Both the position numbers and the translations under genes were made by a program. Under the pieces are notes generated by a model, which was not told where the DNA came from, did no database searches, and worked only from the letters and a program-made list of their open reading frames with translations. 6,962 nt of DNA from Treponema sp. (GTDB lineage: Bacteria; Spirochaetota; Spirochaetia; Treponematales; Breznakiellaceae): the NCBI GenBank assembly GCA_031257595.1, contig JAIROH010000244.1:1-6962 (forward strand), given 5' to 3'. Below, in pieces: positions 5,074-6,962 of this stretch (position 1 is its first letter; each line of letters opens with the position of its first letter).

Positions 5074-6600
5074 TTAACGGGCGTATTCGGTAATCCGCGT
5101 TTCCCGTATAATCGTAACCTTGATTCGGCCGGGATAACGGAGATCGTTTTCGATCTTTTTGGCGATGTCTTTGGCAAGCCCCTTGGACTCATCGTCGTTA
5201 ACAACGTCGTTGTTAACCAGGATCCGCAGTTCCCGGCCCGCCTGGATCGCGTAGGCTTTGTCAACGCCGGTAAAGCCCGTGGCGATATTCTCCAGGTTTT
5301 CAAGACGCTTAATGTAGTTGTCCAGGGTTTCCCGCCTGGCTCCCGGCCGGGCCGCGCTGATCGCGTCGGCTATCTGCACCAGTACGGATTCAATGCAGGT
5401 AGGCTCCATGTCGTTGTGGTGGCTCCCGATGGCGTTGATTACCCTGGGGTCTTCCCCCATCTTGCGGGCCATGTCCATGCCGATTTCGGCGTGGTTCAGA
5501 TCCGAGTCGGATTCGGCGCCCTTGCCAATGTCGTGGAGCAGGGCGGCGCGCTTCGCAAGCTCCCGGTTTACCCCCAGCTCCGCCGCCAGGATGCCGGCTA
5601 TGATCGCCACTTCCCTGGAATGGTACAATACGTTCTGGCCGTAGCTTGTCCTGAAATAGAGCCGGCCAAGGGCGCGAATCGCCTCCTGGCTGATGTTGTG
5701 GATACCCAGGTCAAACAGAACCTTTTCGCCTTCCTCAAAGATCTTTTGGGATATTTCCTTGCTGACCTTGGCGACCACTTCCTCAATCCGCGCGGGATGG
5801 ATGCGGCCGTCAACAATAAGCTTTTCAAGACTTGACTTGGCAATCTCCCGCCGTACCGGATCAAAACAGGAAATAACGACCGCTTCCGGGGTATCGTCTA
5901 TGATAATGTCCACCCCGGTAAGGGTTTCCAGGGTACGGATGTTCCGGCCTTCGCGGCCGATAATCCGCCCTTTCATCTCGTCATTGGGAAGTGTTACCGT
6001 GGCGACCGTTACGTCCCCGGTAACCTCCGTGGCGACCCGCTGAATCGTCGTAACAAGAATATCTCTGGCCTTTTTTTCCGCCGAAAGATTGGCCTCCTGT
6101 TCAATCTTGTTGATCAGGGCCTGAGCGTCATGTTTTGCGTCATTTTCCAAATCGGCGATAATAAGGGCCTTGGCCTCGTCAACCGTAAGCCCCGAAACCC
6201 GCTCAAGCTCTTTGCGGTAGCGTTCTTCTTCCTGATCCAGCTCCGCTTCCCGTTCCTGTAACAGCCGTCCTTTTTCAATGTACTGCTGTTCAATCCGCTC
6301 AATCTGACTTGTCTTTTTCTCTAGTGTTTCTTCCTTCTGCAACACACGGCGTTCATACCGCTGCAGTTCGGCCCTGCGTTCCCGAGTTTCCCTCTCCTGC
6401 TGGTTACGTTCACGAATAACTTGTTCTTTTGCCTCAAGAAGTATCTCCTTCTTTTTAGCTTCAGCTTCTTTTATCGCATCCTGTTTTATGCGTTCGGCGC
6501 GCTGCTCCGACGCTGTAAGTTGGAATCTGGCGTATAACCATCTAATTGTCCAGCCTAAGGTTAACCCGGCAAGAGGGAGGATTACATAAAAAATCCACAT
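5074..6600 (-). CDS. rny: Ribonuclease Y
   Basis: This is a full-length RNase Y of 508 residues, close to the family's usual 510-520. It is a membrane-bound endoribonuclease that starts turnover of many mRNAs. Residues 1-22 form the N-terminal transmembrane anchor. About 30-135 is a long Glu/Arg/Lys/Gln-rich coiled coil. Residues 200-265 are the KH RNA-binding domain with GRIIGREGRN at 211-220. The HD domain follows at about 325-420, with His327, the HD pair His356-Asp357 in LLHDIGK, His394/His395 and Asp412 in the ADAISAARPGARR signature; the C-terminal domain is complete. AAGGGG lies 7 bp before the ATG, and a strong promoter precedes it. The ymdB-type gene follows directly, the same order as rny and ymdB in B. 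subtilis. I see no disabling change. Confidence 0.97.
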   Translation of the reverse strand: MWIFYVILPLAGLTLGWTIRWLYARFQLTASEQRAERIKQDAIKEAEAKKKEILLEAKEQVIRERNQQERETRERRAELQRYERRVLQKEETLEKKTSQIERIEQQYIEKGRLLQEREAELDQEEERYRKELERVSGLTVDEAKALIIADLENDAKHDAQALINKIEQEANLSAEKKARDILVTTIQRVATEVTGDVTVATVTLPNDEMKGRIIGREGRNIRTLETLTGVDIIIDDTPEAVVISCFDPVRREIAKSSLEKLIVDGRIHPARIEEVVAKVSKEISQKIFEEGEKVLFDLGIHNISQEAIRALGRLYFRTSYGQNVLYHSREVAIIAGILAAELGVNRELAKRAALLHDIGKGAESDSDLNHAEIGMDMARKMGEDPRVINAIGSHHNDMEPTCIESVLVQIADAISAARPGARRETLDNYIKRLENLENIATGFTGVDKAYAIQAGRELRILVNNDVVNDDESKGLAKDIAKKIENDLRYPGRIKVTIIRETRITEYAR

Positions 6601-6636
6601 TATGCCGCCCCTTACCGTTGTTAATAAAGTCTTCTT

Positions 6637-6665
6637 ACTATAAAACTAACGTGTGGTTTTGTCAA
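6637..6665 (-). promoter_or_regulatory. Sigma-70 promoter of rny
   Basis: A perfect TTGACA -35 box (6660-6665) is separated by exactly 17 bp from TATAGT (6637-6642). Transcription should start near 6630, giving a 5' leader of about 30 bases with the AAGGGG ribosome binding site. This is the best promoter in the window. Confidence 0.8.
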
Positions 6666-6686
6666 CCTCAAAAAACATCTGTGATT

Positions 6687-6716
6687 TGTATAAAAATGAC
6701 CAATGCGGTGTATCAA
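6687..6716 (-). promoter_or_regulatory. Possible second upstream rny promoter
   Basis: TTGATA (6711-6716) is followed after 18 bp by TATACA (6687-6692). It is weaker than the proximal promoter and overlaps both copies of the direct repeat, so a protein bound to the repeats would cover it. Confidence 0.3.
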
Positions 6717-6722
6717 AATGAC
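6687..6722. repeat. Phased 14-bp direct repeat upstream of rny
   Basis: TGTATAAAAATGAC (6687-6700) and TGTATCAAAATGAC (6709-6722) differ at one base, and their starts lie 22 bp apart, about two helical turns. That phasing suits a pair of protein-binding half-sites on one face of the DNA. They end about 20 bp upstream of the rny -35 box. No regulator is encoded nearby. Confidence 0.55.
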
Positions 6723-6911
6723 ACGCCTTCAACGACATTTGATTTTGTCAGAATACTAGTGTTCCGTCTTATACAGATCGCATATAGACCGTATTTAGCA
6801 GATAAAAGTTTACTCTTATAGTTTTGACTAAATTAAAGGACGAATGTTGTCTTTAGTTCGCGTCGCCGGAGGTTTTGGCAGGCACACCTACAAAAAAGTA
6901 TCGCGGGGTGG

Positions 6912-6956
6912 CCGCAAAAACCCGCCCCGGGCCTGTCCCGGGGCGGGTTTTTGCGG
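6912..6956. terminator. Bidirectional intrinsic terminator, 20-bp perfect stem
   Basis: Arms at 6912-6931 and 6937-6956 are perfectly complementary around the loop CCTGT. The GC-rich core carries AAAAA on the left and TTTTT on the right inside the stem, so it reads as a terminator in both directions. It probably insulates the rny promoter from genes to the right of the window. The rest of 6723-6911 holds no gene I can support. Confidence 0.8.
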
Positions 6957-6962
6957 ACAGGC

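Noticed and set aside
4392..5093. Long plus-strand frames opposite the phosphoesterase gene
   Set aside because: They mirror the codon structure of a gene with all catalytic motifs present, and their translations are Arg/Gly-rich with no domain.
5047..5835. 262-codon plus-strand frame opposite rny
   Set aside because: RNase Y on the other strand is full length with KH and HD motifs; this frame is its antisense shadow.
6844..6962. Plus-strand frame starting ATG at 6844, open to the window end
   Set aside because: The AAAGGA before it is too close to the ATG for good initiation, and the frame runs straight through the 20-bp-arm terminator hairpin, which explains its open reading better than a gene does.

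Overview
The window reads as chromosome of a host-associated spirochaete, most likely a Treponema of the insect-gut type. This is inference. It rests on the neighbouring RNase Y and YmdB-type phosphoesterase genes (a pairing I recall from Borrelia as well as Firmicutes), a GerMN-domain membrane protein in a background with no other sporulation signal, paired BspA-like leucine-rich-repeat lipoproteins, a long poly-G tract and moderately GC-rich coding. No 16S or other definitive marker is present.

Layout, left to right. Positions 1-147 hold no gene I can support. Positions 148-2702 carry two minus-strand lipoprotein genes, transcribed right to left. They share an almost identical 81-bp block covering the ribosome binding site, start and signal peptide, but their mature proteins differ. 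Positions 2703-3272 form a long gene-poor and scarred stretch. It holds a truncated 5' end of a group II intron (minus strand), a stem-loop 8 bp outside its 5' splice site, a broken or switchable reading frame interrupted by a run of 15 G (C on the minus strand), and possible promoters facing both ways. Positions 3273-4046 carry a plus-strand membrane-anchored GerMN protein. It converges, with a 12-bp gap, on a minus-strand two-gene unit: rny (RNase Y, 5074-6600) followed 4 bp later by a ymdB-type metallophosphoesterase (4059-5069) with an unusual low-complexity insertion. Positions 6601-6962 hold the rny promoter, a phased direct repeat and a 20-bp-arm terminator hairpin.

The best understood part is the rny-ymdB unit: a membrane-anchored endoribonuclease and a phosphodiesterase made from one transcript with a strong sigma-70 promoter. 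The lipoprotein pair looks like a surface-protein expansion whose expression and secretion cassette has been kept or copied.

The most unusual part is 2733-3163. There the intron remnant abuts the leader of the second lipoprotein gene, and the homopolymer tract sits exactly where two pieces of a reading frame would be joined or separated by a change in tract length. I found no complete, clearly novel multi-gene system.
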